64,000 nt of DNA. Origin: Afipia sp. 1NLS2. Lineage in GTDB: Bacteria > Pseudomonadota > Alphaproteobacteria > Rhizobiales > Xanthobacteraceae. The notes under the pieces were generated by a model. That model saw only the letters and a list, made by a program, of their open reading frames with translations. It was not told the DNA's origin and did no database searches. The stretch is from assembly GCF_000178995.1 (NCBI RefSeq), contig NZ_ADVZ01000001.1:461001-525000 (forward strand), written 5' to 3'. Both the position numbers and the translations under genes were made by a program. Below, piece after piece: positions 38,359 to 47,622 of the stretch (within the stretch, counting starts at the first letter, position 1; the number at the start of each line of letters is the position of its first letter).

Positions 38359-39369
38359 ATGGCTTCTTCCAAACCGCAGACAGCTCCCGTGTCAGTGGCT
38401 CCTCTTTCTCCCGCTATCGAATCCGCGCTGCGCACGCTGGCGGCGGAAGCCGATGGCGTCGCCGCACTCATCGCCACGCTGCAGAACGGCCTTGGCGCGC
38501 CGTTCGCCGCCGCCACCGACCTGATCCGCAACGCCAAGGGCCGCGTCATCGTCACCGGCCTCGGCAAGTCCGGGCATATCGGCCGCAAGATCGCGGCGAC
38601 GCTGGCCTCGACCGGCACCCCGGCCTTCTTCGTGCATGCGGCGGAAGCGAGCCACGGCGATCTCGGCATGATCACGCCCGACGACGTGATCATCGCGCTC
38701 TCATGGTCCGGCGAGACCGCCGAACTGCGCAGCCTCATCAATTATTCCCGCCGCTTCCGCATCCAGTTGATCGCGGTGACCTCGGAAAGCGAATCCACTC
38801 TCGGCGCAGCTGCCGATGTGGTGCTGGCGCTACCGAAAGCGCGCGAGGCCTGCCCGAACAATCTGGCGCCGACCACCTCGGCGCTGATGCAACTCGCGAT
38901 CGGCGATGCGCTCGCGATCGCGCTCCTGGAAAGCCGCGGCTTCTCCGCGACCGATTTCAGCGTGCTACATCCGTCCGGCAAGCTCGGCGCAATGCTGAAA
39001 TTCGTCCGCGACCTGATGCACAAGGACGAGTCGGTCCCGATGAAGCCGCTCGGCACGCCGATGTCGGAAGCTCTGTTTGAAATGACTTCGAAGGGTTTCG
39101 GCTGTGTCGCCATCGTCGACGGCCGTGGCGAGATCGCAGGCATCGTCACCGACGGCGACCTGCGCCGTCACATGCGGCCCGATTTGATGACCGCGACGGT
39201 CGATCAGGTAATGACCGCGAATCCGAAAACCATCAGCGGCGACCTGCTCGCCAGCGAGGCGCTGGAAATTCTCAATGCCTCGAAGATCACGGCGCTGATT
39301 GTCACCAAGGGCAAAACGCCGGTCGGCATCCTGCATTTGCACGATCTGCTGCGCGCGGGCGTGGCCTGA
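38359..39369 (+). CDS. kdsD: Arabinose-5-phosphate isomerase
   Basis: Converts ribulose 5-phosphate to arabinose 5-phosphate, the first step towards KDO of lipopolysaccharide. From ATG 38359 it has 336 residues: a SIS domain (about 40-180) with VTGLGKSGHIGRKIAATLASTGTPAFFVHAAEASHGDLGM and SWSGET, and two CBS domains (about 210-330), each with the IVxxG(D/K) ending. A TTG codon two residues earlier is less likely. It ends 3 bp from the convergent nfeD stop. Confidence 0.95.
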   Translation: MASSKPQTAPVSVAPLSPAIESALRTLAAEADGVAALIATLQNGLGAPFAAATDLIRNAKGRVIVTGLGKSGHIGRKIAATLASTGTPAFFVHAAEASHGDLGMITPDDVIIALSWSGETAELRSLINYSRRFRIQLIAVTSESESTLGAAADVVLALPKAREACPNNLAPTTSALMQLAIGDALAIALLESRGFSATDFSVLHPSGKLGAMLKFVRDLMHKDESVPMKPLGTPMSEALFEMTSKGFGCVAIVDGRGEIAGIVTDGDLRRHMRPDLMTATVDQVMTANPKTISGDLLASEALEILNASKITALIVTKGKTPVGILHLHDLLRAGVA

Positions 39370-39372
39370 CGC

Positions 39373-39816
39373 TTACGCGGGGCCGACGCGCAGCCGCGCG
39401 CCGTCGGCATTTTCAATTTTAACGCGCGTTCCGGCCTCGAGCGCCGGGCCCTCGACGCGCCAGACCGTATCGCCGAGCTTGATGGTGCCGAAGCCGTTCA
39501 CGATCGGGGTTTCGAGCATCGCCACCTGACCGACCAGTTCCTGCGTCCGGCGATTGAGGAATTGATTGTCCTCGCGCTCCGAGGCGCGCGCGGCGAAGTG
39601 CCGCCACAGCGGCACCATCGAGATCGCAAGCAACGCGAACCCGACAAGCTGCATTTGCCAGGAGATGACGACACCGAACGAGAGCACGCCGATGATTAAT
39701 GCGGCAAGGCCAAGCCAGAACATGAAAACGCCCGGCACGAGGGCCTCGATGCCCATCAGCAGGATGCCGAGAATGAGCCAATTCCATTTTCCGAGCGCAA
39801 CAAGAGTATCGAGCAT
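39373..39816 (-). CDS. nfeD: NfeD-like membrane protein
   Basis: Membrane protein of 147 residues with two or three N-terminal helices (about 10-75) and a C-terminal OB-fold (about 90-145, with RTQELVGQVA..IVNGFGTIKLGDTVWRVEG). It lacks the serine protease domain of long NfeD, as expected for the short form. It follows the SPFH gene with 10 bp between; the pair is the conserved NfeD-stomatin unit of membrane microdomain quality control. ATG 39816 was chosen over an Arg-rich extension to 39945 that would overlap the SPFH gene. Confidence 0.92.
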   Translation of the reverse strand: MLDTLVALGKWNWLILGILLMGIEALVPGVFMFWLGLAALIIGVLSFGVVISWQMQLVGFALLAISMVPLWRHFAARASEREDNQFLNRRTQELVGQVAMLETPIVNGFGTIKLGDTVWRVEGPALEAGTRVKIENADGARLRVGPA

Positions 39817-39826
39817 CGCGAATTCC

Positions 39827-40816
39827 TCAACCGAACGGCTTGGCCGGCGGCGTCGTGCCGGTGTTCGGCACGCTTGACCGCTTCGCAGCAGCCGACGCCA
39901 CGCTCTCGCCGAACGTCGCCTTGGCGATCTCGCCGATGCCCGCAAGCGAACTCAACAGGCTGGTCGCCTCCATCGGCAGCATAATGACCTTCTGGTTCGA
40001 TGATTCCGCGAACTGGCCGAACGCCTTGATGTACTTGTCGGCGATGAAATAATTCAGCGAGGCGACATCCCCCTTGGCGATGGCATCGCTCACCATCTGC
40101 GTCGCCTTGGCTTCGGCCTCCGCCGAGCGTTCGCGCCCTTCCGCGTCACGGAACGCGGCCTCGCGGCGGCCTTCGGCCTGCAGGATCTGCGCCTGCTTGG
40201 CGCCTTCGGCACGAAGAATTTCGGACTGCCGCTGACCTTCGGCCTGCAGAATCTCGGCGCGCTTGACGCGCTCGGCCTTCATCTGGCGGCCCATCGCCTC
40301 GACGAGATCGGCGGGCGGCACGATGTCCTTGATCTCGATGCGGTTGACCTTGAGGCCCCACGGCGACACCGCCGCATCGACCACGCGCAGCAGCCGCTCG
40401 TTGATCTCGTCGCGATGCGACAGCACCTGATCGAGATCCATCGCACCCATCACCGAGCGGATGTTGGTCATGGTCAGCGTGATGATCGCCTGATTGAGGT
40501 TGGCGACCTCGTAGCTCGCCTTGGCGGCGTCGAACACCTGAAAGAACGCGACGCCATCCACCGTCACGGTGGCGTTGTCCTTGGTGATGACCTCCTGCTC
40601 GGGAATGTCGATCACCTGCTCCATCATGTTCACCCTGCGGCCGATCCGGTCGAAGTACGGAACGATGATGTTGAGCCCCGGTTCGAGCGTGCGGGTGTAT
40701 TTGCCGAACCGCTCCACGGTCCAGTCATATCCCTGATTGACGGTCTTCACACCCGCGAACAGCGTGACCACCACAAGCAGCAACAGCGCAATGGCGAAAA
40801 TATCAAATCCGGACAT
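39827..40816 (-). CDS. SPFH/stomatin-like protein (QmcA type)
   Basis: Membrane-anchored SPFH protein of 329 residues. The N-terminal helix (about 3-25) is followed by the SPFH domain (about 28-190, with YTRTLEPGLNIIVPYFDRIGRRVNM and the characteristic Asp-Asn-Ala-Thr-Val) and a coiled-coil tail rich in Ala, Glu, Arg and Gln (about 195-265). GGAGGAA precedes ATG 40816. Paired with nfeD; the complex is thought to organise membrane proteases and quality control. Confidence 0.94.
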   Translation of the reverse strand: MSGFDIFAIALLLLVVVTLFAGVKTVNQGYDWTVERFGKYTRTLEPGLNIIVPYFDRIGRRVNMMEQVIDIPEQEVITKDNATVTVDGVAFFQVFDAAKASYEVANLNQAIITLTMTNIRSVMGAMDLDQVLSHRDEINERLLRVVDAAVSPWGLKVNRIEIKDIVPPADLVEAMGRQMKAERVKRAEILQAEGQRQSEILRAEGAKQAQILQAEGRREAAFRDAEGRERSAEAEAKATQMVSDAIAKGDVASLNYFIADKYIKAFGQFAESSNQKVIMLPMEATSLLSSLAGIGEIAKATFGESVASAAAKRSSVPNTGTTPPAKPFG

Positions 40817-40943
40817 CGTTCCTCCAAGGCCAGGCATGTGACACATCCCATGGGCGGCGCGGGAATATCATCGCACGCAGCCTATCACATTGTCTTTGCG
40901 GCAGGGTGTCCGGTTCGATCCGGGCAGCAGAAATGGAAGGAGA

Positions 40944-41969
40944 TTAAATCCAGCCCTGCAATTCGCGCAGCACCAGTTGCCGGATCACATCCATGCCGCC
41001 GTCGCTGTCATTCAGGCACGGGATGAAGGAAAACTGCTCGCCGCCGGCATGGCGGAAGATTTCCGCGTTCTCCTGCGCGATTTCCTCCAGCGTCTCCAGG
41101 CAATCGGCCGAGAAGCCCGGCGTGAGCACCGCGATCCGCTTGACGCCTTCTTTCGCCAGCCGCTCCATGGTCTTGTCGGTATAAGGCTGCAGCCACGGAT
41201 CGTAGCCGAAGCGCGACTGGAAGGTGAGGATCAATTCCTTGTCGTCGAGATTGAGACGATTACGCAACGCCTCGACCGTGGCGACGCATTGCGTCTGATA
41301 GGGATCGCCCTTGTCGACATATTTCTGCGGCATGCCGTGGAACGAGGCGACGATCACCTCCGGCTTGAACGGCAACGTCACAAGTTGCGCCTCGATCGAA
41401 TTCGCCAGCGCATCGATATAGGCCGGCTCATCATAATAAGGCGGCACAAACCGCACGGTCGGCTGTGCGCGCATCGCGAGCAGCACTTCGGCCACCTTGT
41501 CGAATACCGTCGCGGTGGTCGCGGCGGCATATTGCGGATACAGCGGCACCACCAGAATGCGGTCGCAGCCCCTCGCCATCAGCGCATCGAAGCCGGACTG
41601 AATCGAGGGATTGCCGTAACGCATCGCCCAGTCGACCTCGACATGATCGTGATCCGCGATCGCGGCCGCGAGCTTGTCAGACTGCCCGCGAGTGATGGTC
41701 TTGAGCGGAGATTCGTTCAGCTCATTATTCCAGATCTTGAGGTAGTCCTTCGCCTTCCGCGCCGGACGCACGCGCAGGATGATGCCGTTGAGCACCAGCT
41801 TCCAGAACAGGCCCTGATTCTCGATCACGCGCGGGTCAGACAGAAATTCCTTCAGGTACACCCGAAGCCCACGCGCATCGGCGGTGTCGGGTGTGCCGAG
41901 ATTGACCAGCAACACGCCGACGCGACCGGCGGGCATAGGTGCAGAGGATACGGATTCGACGCTCGACAT
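40944..41969 (-). CDS. hemH: Ferrochelatase
   Basis: Inserts iron into protoporphyrin IX, the last step of heme synthesis. The 341 residues show VGVLLVNLGTPD at the N-terminus, the conserved SFHGMPQKYVDKGDPY (metal-binding His), and FQSRFGYDPWLQPYTD and GFSADCLETLEEI (catalytic Glu). The length is normal. Cysteine ligands of the 2Fe-2S cluster found in some bacteria were not evident. It follows the M3 peptidase on the same strand after 72 bp. Confidence 0.95.
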   Translation of the reverse strand: MSSVESVSSAPMPAGRVGVLLVNLGTPDTADARGLRVYLKEFLSDPRVIENQGLFWKLVLNGIILRVRPARKAKDYLKIWNNELNESPLKTITRGQSDKLAAAIADHDHVEVDWAMRYGNPSIQSGFDALMARGCDRILVVPLYPQYAAATTATVFDKVAEVLLAMRAQPTVRFVPPYYDEPAYIDALANSIEAQLVTLPFKPEVIVASFHGMPQKYVDKGDPYQTQCVATVEALRNRLNLDDKELILTFQSRFGYDPWLQPYTDKTMERLAKEGVKRIAVLTPGFSADCLETLEEIAQENAEIFRHAGGEQFSFIPCLNDSDGGMDVIRQLVLRELQGWI

Positions 41970-42041
41970 CAGACTTTCCGGAAAAAAGACAGATCATCAA
42001 AAGCACGTCAGCCGCCCGGCGGCAACATCAACGGGCATAAC

Positions 42042-44144
42042 TCATGCCGCCTCGGATTCATCGAGCAGGCCGCGTCCGCGCAGCAGCGCATCGGGCTCCG
42101 GCTTTCGCCCACGGAAAGCGATGTAGGCTTCCTCGGGATCGCGCGAGCCACCGGACGAATAGATGTCGTCGTGCAGGCGCTTGGCGACCTTCGGATCGAA
42201 GATGTCGCCCGCCTCCTCGAAAGCGCCGAACGCATCCGCGTCCATCACCTCCGACCACATGTAGCTGTAATAGCCCGCTGCGTAATGATCGCCGGAGAAG
42301 ATGTGCCCGAACTGCTGTGGGCGATGACGCATCGCGATTTCGGCAGGCATGCCGATCTTCTCAAGCTCTTTCTTCTCGAACGCATGGACGTCGGTGATCG
42401 AGGACGCCGGCTGGGTGTGGAATTCGAGATCAAGTAGAGCTGAGGACACGAACTCCACCGTGGCGAAACCCTGATTGAATTTCCGTGCGGCGAGGAAACG
42501 CTTAAGCAACTCCTCCGGCAACGGTTCGTTCGTCTGGTAGTGGCGGGCAAACTTCTGCAGCACCTGCGGCTGCTCCTGCCAGTGTTCATAAAGCTGCGAG
42601 GGCAGCTCAACGAAATCAGTGAACACGCTGGTACCCGACAGCGACGGATAGGTCACGTTCGAGAGCATGCCGTGCAGCGCATGGCCAAACTCGTGGAACA
42701 GCGTGCGTGCGTCGTCGGGCGACAACAGGCACGGCTGGTTTTCCGCGCCACGCGAGAAGTTCATGATGTTGAGGATGACAGGATAAACCTCGCCGTCGAG
42801 CCGCTCCTGATCGCGCAGCGAGGTCATCCATGCGCCGGACCGCTTCGAGGGACGCGCGAAGTAGTCGCCGTAGAACAGCGCCTTGTGACGGCCCTGCGCA
42901 TCCTTCACCTCCCAGACGCGCACGTCGGGGTGCCAGACCGGCACGTCCTTGCGCTCATCGAAGGTGAGGCCGAACAGACGGTGGGCGACGTCGAAGGCGG
43001 CGTCGATCATGTTGTCGAGCGCGAGATAGGGCTTGATCGCGGCATCGTCGAAATTGGCGCGGCGCTGGCGCAGCTTCTCGGCGTAATAGCGCCAGTCCCA
43101 TGCCGCCAGCTTGAAGTTGCCGCCCTCTTCCGCGATCAGGTCCTGCAGGGCGTCGCGGTCCTTGAGCGCCTGCGCGCGCGCTGGTTTCCACACCCGCTCC
43201 AGCAAATCGCGGACATTCTGCGGCGTCTTCGCCATGGAATCTTCAAGGCTGTAGGCGGCGAAGCTCGGCGCGCCAAGCAGCTTGGCCGCCTCCTCGCGCA
43301 GCTTGAGGATTTCCAGAATGGTGGCGTTGTTGTCGTGACTGTTGGCGTTGTCGCCCCGCGCGGTGAAGGCCTTGTAGACCTTCTCGCGCAGGTCGCGCCG
43401 GGTGGAGGATTGCAGGAACGGCTCGACCGAGGAGCGCGACAGCGTCACCACCGCCTTACCGGGCATGCCGCATTCCTCGGCTGCGGCCCGCGCCGCTGCC
43501 ACGAAGCTTTCGGACAGGCCACCGAGGTCGTTATCGCCGAGTTCAAGGAACCAGTCCTGCTCGTCGCCAAGAAGGTTATGGCTGAAGGTGGTGGCGAGAT
43601 GGGCCAGCTGCTCGTTGATGACCGCCATCCGGGCCTTGGCGGTCTCGCTCAGGCCCGCGCCCGCGCGGTGGAAGTCGGTATAGGTCCGCTCCAGGAGCCG
43701 CGCCTGCTCCGGAGTGAGCTTCAGCGCTGCGGCATTCTCGCGCAGCCTCGCAAGCCGCGCGTAGATCTGGGCGTCCATCATGATCGGATTCCAGTGCCGC
43801 GCCTCCTCCAGCGCGATCTCGCTCTCGATCTCAAGCAGCTCCGGTGTCGAATTGGCTCCCACCAGATCGCTGAACACGGCGCCGACGCGGGTCAAAAGCC
43901 GCCCCGCGCGCTCCAGCGCCGCCACGGTGTTCTCGAAGGTCGGCTCGGCCTTGTCCGCCTTGATGGCGGCAATCTCGGCATCATGCTCGGCGAAGGCCGC
44001 CGTGAAGGCTGGCGGGAAGTGATCCGGCAGGATTCGCTCGAAGGGCGGTGTCTCGAACGGCGTCTGCCAGGCCTCAAGCAAGGGGTTGCCGTCGCCGCTC
44101 GGGGTTTGCGTGGCGGCGGACGGCAAAGCGGACGATTTTGTCAT
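42042..44144 (-). CDS. M3-family zinc metallopeptidase (Dcp/oligopeptidase A type)
   Basis: Cytoplasmic peptidase that trims oligopeptides. The 700 residues from ATG 44144 contain the HExxH zinc motif in LFHEFGHALHGML (about 455-467), the third ligand Glu region further on, and the C-terminal DGDHYAAGYYSYMWSEVMDADAF region typical of the Dcp/OpdA group. Length (about 680-700) fits. An upstream ATG at 44180 is less likely because residues 1-12 are not conserved. Confidence 0.93.
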   Translation of the reverse strand: MTKSSALPSAATQTPSGDGNPLLEAWQTPFETPPFERILPDHFPPAFTAAFAEHDAEIAAIKADKAEPTFENTVAALERAGRLLTRVGAVFSDLVGANSTPELLEIESEIALEEARHWNPIMMDAQIYARLARLRENAAALKLTPEQARLLERTYTDFHRAGAGLSETAKARMAVINEQLAHLATTFSHNLLGDEQDWFLELGDNDLGGLSESFVAAARAAAEECGMPGKAVVTLSRSSVEPFLQSSTRRDLREKVYKAFTARGDNANSHDNNATILEILKLREEAAKLLGAPSFAAYSLEDSMAKTPQNVRDLLERVWKPARAQALKDRDALQDLIAEEGGNFKLAAWDWRYYAEKLRQRRANFDDAAIKPYLALDNMIDAAFDVAHRLFGLTFDERKDVPVWHPDVRVWEVKDAQGRHKALFYGDYFARPSKRSGAWMTSLRDQERLDGEVYPVILNIMNFSRGAENQPCLLSPDDARTLFHEFGHALHGMLSNVTYPSLSGTSVFTDFVELPSQLYEHWQEQPQVLQKFARHYQTNEPLPEELLKRFLAARKFNQGFATVEFVSSALLDLEFHTQPASSITDVHAFEKKELEKIGMPAEIAMRHRPQQFGHIFSGDHYAAGYYSYMWSEVMDADAFGAFEEAGDIFDPKVAKRLHDDIYSSGGSRDPEEAYIAFRGRKPEPDALLRGRGLLDESEAA

Positions 44145-44272
44145 GGGGGCCCTGTTTTCAGCGATTTCTGTCCGGAACATATAGCATCGCGCAGGCTCTT
44201 TTTTAGGCCCGGAACGCTTGATTGCGGCACCGATTTCGCAGACATTGCGGCCGCAAACGGAAAGAGACCTTC

Positions 44273-44533
44273 ATGAGCGCCGAAAAGACCGAAACCGGAG
44301 CCAAGACCATCGCCTGGCCGAGCGTCATCACCGTCCTGAGCGCCGCGATCCTGATCGGCGCAGAGGTGTTCGGCGCGGCTTTCGCGGGCGGCTGGGCGCT
44401 GGCGATCCTGTTCGGGCTCGAAGACACCGGCGCGCACATCCTCCAGGTCATCCTGTTCGCCATCGGCGTGGCGATCATGATCGGCTTCGTACGCGGCGCG
44501 CGGCAAGTCGAGCCGTTCACGCGGCGCGCCTGA
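44273..44533 (+). CDS. Small two-helix membrane protein
   Basis: An 86-residue product from ATG 44273 with two hydrophobic helices (about 14-40 and 50-72): WPSVITVLSAAILIGAEVFG and LEDTGAHILQVILFAIGVAI. AAAGAGA lies upstream. Closely similar short proteins are common as conserved hypotheticals in the Bradyrhizobium group; no function is known. It is divergent from the M3 peptidase (128 bp between the two starts). Confidence 0.72.
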   Translation: MSAEKTETGAKTIAWPSVITVLSAAILIGAEVFGAAFAGGWALAILFGLEDTGAHILQVILFAIGVAIMIGFVRGARQVEPFTRRA

Positions 44534-44639
44534 GGCGCCGATGCGCTCCGAACTGCGGCGAGAGTGTGATTTCGTTAAGCAGTTTTAACAGCCGTTCATG
44601 TTCGGCGGCGATTTTGCGGCTTCACGGCAACATCGCGCG

Positions 44640-44965
44640 ACGATCGTGGAGAATTCTATCGCACGGCTGAAAAAGTCCTTGCGCCACCGAGTCAAAACTC
44701 ATATTTCACGCGTGCCCAATTTCGCACGTGCCTGTGGTCGTGTGTCAGTCGGTGGGTATCCGGACAAGAGGCCGGACAGCCGCCAAGGGGACGAAGAACC
44801 GAGGGTCGTTTAGCCGAAAGGCTGAAAGGCCAGCATCTCTCTCAAGGGGTGCCGTTGAAGGTGACTTTGCTCCTTGCAACCGTGACTGACAGCCGGAGGC
44901 GAACCGGCGCACCCCGCTCTCAACGGGGGACGCGACTTAAAGCAACGACGGAGCGGGCTTTTTTG
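44640..44965 (+). ncRNA. speF-type leader RNA upstream of ornithine decarboxylase
   Basis: Long structured leader between the small membrane gene and the decarboxylase. TGTCAGTC (44743-44750) pairs with GACTGACA (44884-44891), enclosing several hairpins, among them TCCGG/CCGGA, AGCC-GAAA-GGCT and GTTGAAGG..CCTTGCAAC. Then GCCGG/CCGGC (44892-44908), CCCCG-CTCTCAA-CGGGG (44912-44928) and an alternative terminator stem CCCGCTC (44913-44919) with GAGCGGG (44951-44957) and six T. The speF RNA family was described from exactly this position in alphaproteobacteria. The 5' border is approximate. Confidence 0.78.
44913..44964 (+). terminator. Conditional terminator in the decarboxylase leader
   Basis: CCCGCTC (44913-44919) and GAGCGGG (44951-44957), then C and TTTTTT (44959-44964). 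The left arm also forms the alternative hairpin CCCCG..CGGGG (44912-44928), so terminator and antiterminator exclude each other. It lies 232 bp before the decarboxylase ATG. Confidence 0.72.
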
Positions 44966-45195
44966 GTCTCTGTTGGCTTTCCACCAGCCAGCGCGAATAC
45001 CGAAGAGGCTTGTCCTTCATTGCCAGGCGTGCGGTCGGGAATTTTCCCAACCAATCCACGGCAGCACAGTCCGATCTGAGGATCGGCCATCGTCGCGTCT
45101 CCATCGTGCGACATGGCTGAGGTTCTTGGCTCAGACGCAATTTTTTGGACGGTTCAGCGCCAACTCGTTTGGCTGGGCCGTTTGGGAGAAGTGCT

Positions 45196-46338
45196 ATGAC
45201 CGACCGTATCCAGGAATTCCTGCGCAACCGCCGCAGCGAGGGCCTCGACACCGAGCCGTGTCTCGTCGTCGACCTCGAGGTGGTGCGCGACAACTACCAG
45301 ACCTTCGCGAAGGCGCTCCCTGACAGCCGCGTGTTCTACGCGGTGAAGGCGAATCCTGCGCCGGAAGTGCTCTCGCTTTTGGCCTCGCTCGGCTCGTGCT
45401 TCGACACCGCGACCGTGGCCGAAATCGAAATGGCGCTCGCTGCCGGTGCAACCCCGGACCGCATCTCCTTCGGCAACACCATCAAGAAGGAGCGCGACAT
45501 CGCGCGCGCCTACGCGCTCGGCATCCGCCTGTTCGCGGTGGACTGCGTGGCCGAAGTCGAGAAGATCGCCCGTTCCGCCCCCGGCGCGAAGGTGTTCTGC
45601 CGCATCCTCTACGATTGCGCCGGCGCCGAGTGGCCGCTGTCGCGCAAGTTCGGCTGCGAGCCGGAAATGGCGGTTGAGGTTCTCGACCTCGCCAAGCGCC
45701 TGCGTCTGGAGCCGGTCGGCATTTCGTTCCATGTCGGCTCGCAGCAGCGCAAGGTGAAGGCATGGGACCGCGCGCTGGCGATGGCCTCGCAGGTGTTCCG
45801 TGACTGCGCCGAGCGCGGAATCAGCCTCTCCATGGTCAACATGGGCGGCGGCTTCCCGACGAAGTACCTCAAGGACGTTCCTCCGGTCGTGCAGTACGGC
45901 CGGTCGATCTTCCGCGCGCTGCGCAAGCACTTCGGCAACCAGATCCCGGAAACGATCATCGAGCCGGGCCGCGGCATGGTCGGCAACGCCGGCGTGATCG
46001 AGGCGGAAGTCGTGCTGATCTCGAAGAAGAGCGACGACGACGAGAACCGCTGGGTCTATCTCGACATCGGCAAGTTCGGCGGCCTCGCCGAGACGATGGA
46101 CGAGTCGATCCGCTACGCGATCCGCACCCGTCACGACGGCGCGGAGATGGCGCCGTGCGTACTCGCCGGACCGACCTGCGACTCGGCCGACGTGATGTAC
46201 GAGAAGGTGCCGTACCCGCTGCCGGTCACGCTCGAGATCGGCGACAAGGTGCTGATCGAAGGCACCGGCGCGTACACCTCGACCTACTCGTCGGTGGCTT
46301 TCAACGGCATCCCGCCGCTGAAGACCTATCACATTTAA
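45196..46338 (+). CDS. odc: Ornithine/lysine decarboxylase (PLP fold III)
   Basis: Makes putrescine from ornithine, possibly cadaverine from lysine. The 380 residues show the PLP lysine in FYAVKANPAPEVL (about residue 52), SFHVGSQ, GGGFP, EPGRG, and the active-site Cys in GPTCDSADV, the eukaryotic-type ODC/DapDC fold. The short length and homospermidine synthase 3 kb downstream argue for ODC rather than diaminopimelate decarboxylase. ATG 45196 was chosen because GAGAAG lies before it; a frame to 45145 adds a non-conserved leader. It is preceded by the speF-type leader. Confidence 0.93.
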   Translation: MTDRIQEFLRNRRSEGLDTEPCLVVDLEVVRDNYQTFAKALPDSRVFYAVKANPAPEVLSLLASLGSCFDTATVAEIEMALAAGATPDRISFGNTIKKERDIARAYALGIRLFAVDCVAEVEKIARSAPGAKVFCRILYDCAGAEWPLSRKFGCEPEMAVEVLDLAKRLRLEPVGISFHVGSQQRKVKAWDRALAMASQVFRDCAERGISLSMVNMGGGFPTKYLKDVPPVVQYGRSIFRALRKHFGNQIPETIIEPGRGMVGNAGVIEAEVVLISKKSDDDENRWVYLDIGKFGGLAETMDESIRYAIRTRHDGAEMAPCVLAGPTCDSADVMYEKVPYPLPVTLEIGDKVLIEGTGAYTSTYSSVAFNGIPPLKTYHI

Positions 46339-46369
46339 GGTCGCGGCCCGCGTCGCCGCCTGACTAACC

Positions 46370-46391
46370 GGACGCCGGTTCGCCGGCGTCC
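46370..46391 (+). terminator. Stable UUCG hairpin after the decarboxylase
   Basis: GGACGCCGG-TTCG-CCGGCGTCC, a 9-bp stem with the very stable UUCG tetraloop, 31 bp after the stop. No T tract follows, so it may protect the transcript end or pause polymerase rather than terminate. Confidence 0.6.
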
Positions 46392-46462
46392 ATCCCGTCA
46401 CAAACGATTTGCTGACAACACGCGGTGGACCGCAGGTCCATTGGCGTGGGGACTGATGTGCC

Positions 46463-47053
46463 ATGACTGCTGTTCGGAAAACCGCTGCCCCCTTCGCTGA
46501 TGCCGCCCCGTTCGCGATCCGCGCCGAGCGCGCCGCGGACGTCGCCGCGCGCGAGGCATTGCTCGATGCAAGCTTCGGCGAGGGCCGTCATACCCGCACC
46601 TGCCAGCGCCTGCGCGACGGACGCGCGCCCGCGGAAGGCCTCGCCTTCTCGGCCACTCAGCATGGCAGGCTGATCGGCACCGTGCGGCTCTGGCACGTCA
46701 GCGCGGGCGGCATTCCCGCACTGGTGCTCGGCCCGCTGGCCGTGGATGCCTCCTGCCGCTCGCTCGGCGTCGGCGCGGCCCTGATGAACCACGCGCTGGC
46801 GGCGGCGAAGGCGCGCGGCCACACCGCCGTGATCCTGCGCGGCGATCCGGCCTATTACGAACGGTTCGGCTTCTCCGCCGACAAGACTGGCGAATTGGCC
46901 CTGCCCGGCCCGTTCGAGCGCGAGCGGTTGCTTGCCATTGAACTGCGCGAAGGCGCGCTCATGGGTGCATGGGGCATGATCGCCGCCACCGGGGCCAAGG
47001 CGCGGCGGCCCCGTGCCGCCAAAACACACGCGATCGCAACCGCAGCCGCTTGA
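46463..47053 (+). CDS. GNAT-family N-acetyltransferase
   Basis: A 196-residue acetyltransferase. The acetyl-CoA loop is in the V-x-x-x-x-R-x-x-G-(V/I)-G-x-A/L form, LAVDASCRSLGVGAALMNHAL, followed by VILRGDPAYYERFGFSAD, the C-terminal part typical of the YhbS subgroup. GGGGA lies upstream. Given the polyamine genes around it, spermidine-like amines are possible substrates, but this is not visible in the sequence. Confidence 0.9.
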   Translation: MTAVRKTAAPFADAAPFAIRAERAADVAAREALLDASFGEGRHTRTCQRLRDGRAPAEGLAFSATQHGRLIGTVRLWHVSAGGIPALVLGPLAVDASCRSLGVGAALMNHALAAAKARGHTAVILRGDPAYYERFGFSADKTGELALPGPFERERLLAIELREGALMGAWGMIAATGAKARRPRAAKTHAIATAAA

Positions 47054-47106
47054 TTAAACCGGATGGACGAGGCATTGCCTCTCTCATTCAACAACGAGGA
47101 TACACT

Positions 47107-47496
47107 ATGTCTCGCCGTCTGATTTCATCCGGTTCCCCCTTCGAGAAGGTCGCGGGTTACAGCCGCGCCGTTGTGGAAGGCGACATGTGTTTCGTCGCCG
47201 GCACCACCGGCTACGATCCCGTCACCAAGGTTCTGCCCGAAGACGTGAGCGAGCAGACGCGCAACTGCTTCAAGGTGATCGCCAGCGCGCTGAAGGACGG
47301 CGGCTTCGAGATGGCCGATCTCGTGCGCGCGACTTACTACGTCACCGACGCGAAGGACTTCGATGCGGTGTTCGCGGTTTGCGGCGAGACGCTCGGCGAC
47401 ATTCGCCCCGCGGCGACGATCGTTGCGGTGTCGGCGCTCTACAAGCCCGAGATGAAGATCGAGATCGAAGTCACCGCGAAACGCCGCTCGGCCTGA
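47107..47496 (+). CDS. ridA: RidA-family protein
   Basis: Hydrolyses reactive enamine/imine intermediates, protecting PLP enzymes. The 129 residues include SGSPFEKVAGYSRAV near the N-terminus, the conserved G-T-T-G-Y, and the C-terminal RPAATIVAVSALYKPEMKIEIEVTA. The active-site Arg at IRPA is present. It follows the GNAT gene after 53 bp, probably co-transcribed. Confidence 0.92.
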   Translation: MSRRLISSGSPFEKVAGYSRAVVEGDMCFVAGTTGYDPVTKVLPEDVSEQTRNCFKVIASALKDGGFEMADLVRATYYVTDAKDFDAVFAVCGETLGDIRPAATIVAVSALYKPEMKIEIEVTAKRRSA

Positions 47497-47622
47497 CGCC
47501 ACAGGCATCAGTCTCTCGACGCGCCAAGATGTCGCAAGCCGCCGGTTTGACTTGGCGGCCAGCCATCCTAACTTAACTTCATGATGTTGAACGTGCGCCC
47601 CAACCGTCTGTTGCTTCGCGCA

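Noticed and set aside
42540..44276. Open frame of 578 codons antisense to the M3 peptidase
   Set aside because: The minus-strand gene carries the HExxH motif and family features; the plus frame is a shadow.
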